In this document: piece by piece, positions 5,957-5,972 of the stretch
Layout: each line of letters opens with the position of its first letter
Numbering within the stretch: position 1 is the stretch's first letter
Assembly: GCA_051881895.1 (NCBI GenBank)
Contig: JBJEQT010000180.1
Span: forward strand, 1-5,972
Length of the DNA stretch: 5,972 nucleotides
From: UBA3818 sp051881895
GTDB taxonomy: Bacteria; Bacillota; Clostridia; Oscillospirales; Ruminococcaceae
Reading direction: 5' to 3'
Made by a program: the position numbers and the translations under genes
Notes under the pieces: generated by a model
What the model was told of the DNA's origin: nothing
Seen by the model: the letters and a program-made list of their open reading frames with translations, nothing else
The model's database searches: none

Positions 5957-5972
5957 GCCCGCTTTACCCCTT

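Noticed and set aside
1..5972. CRISPR arrays, tRNA or rRNA genes, insertion sequences, riboswitches.
   Set aside because: No regularly spaced repeats, tRNA-like cloverleaf, transposase or terminal repeats were seen, and the few short intergenic gaps leave no room for large RNA elements.

Overview
The window looks like chromosomal DNA of a strictly anaerobic, fermentative Firmicute, probably a Ruminococcaceae/Oscillospiraceae-type clostridium. This is inferred from the gene content (two [FeFe]-hydrogenase-family proteins with a SpoIIE-type phosphatase between them, and an XRE regulator with an iron-protein-like tail), from strong AGGAGG-like ribosome binding sites, and from a moderately GC-rich composition. 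No species can be named from the sequence alone. Five protein genes fill almost all of the window; there are no gene-free stretches over 300 bases and no sign of RNA genes, mobile elements or CRISPR.

Left part, + strand (1-1601): the 3' part of a MATE-family multidrug/metabolite exporter enters from the left edge. After a 122-nt gap holding a good extended -10 promoter candidate comes a 196-codon XRE-type helix-turn-helix gene. Its C-terminal part reads as a desulfoferrodoxin (2Fe superoxide reductase)-like module: a desulforedoxin-type CxxC...CC site, then a partly preserved superoxide-reductase iron site.

Boundary (1602-1678): a 16-bp perfect hairpin with T-rich flanks on both strands sits between two convergent genes and should terminate both transcripts.

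Right part, - strand (5956 down to 1679): a tight three-gene operon, transcribed right to left. First is hydS, a putative H2-sensing group C [FeFe] hydrogenase with ferredoxin, H-cluster, extra FeS and PAS domains and a C-terminal coiled coil. Second is a SpoIIE/PP2C-type Ser/Thr phosphatase with a C-terminal domain I do not recognise; it overlaps hydS by 8 nt. Third is a group B monomeric [FeFe] hydrogenase (hydA2-like) starting 5-11 nt later. The likely logic is that HydS senses H2 or redox state at its H-cluster, PAS and coiled coil pass the state to the phosphatase, and the phosphatase adjusts targets that may include expression or activity of hydrogenases. The same hydS/phosphatase/hydA2 grouping is known from Ruminococcus albus, so the operon is not new, but its relay mechanism is unresolved. 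The least familiar item is the regulator with a superoxide-reductase-like tail, which converges on the oxygen-sensitive hydrogenase operon.
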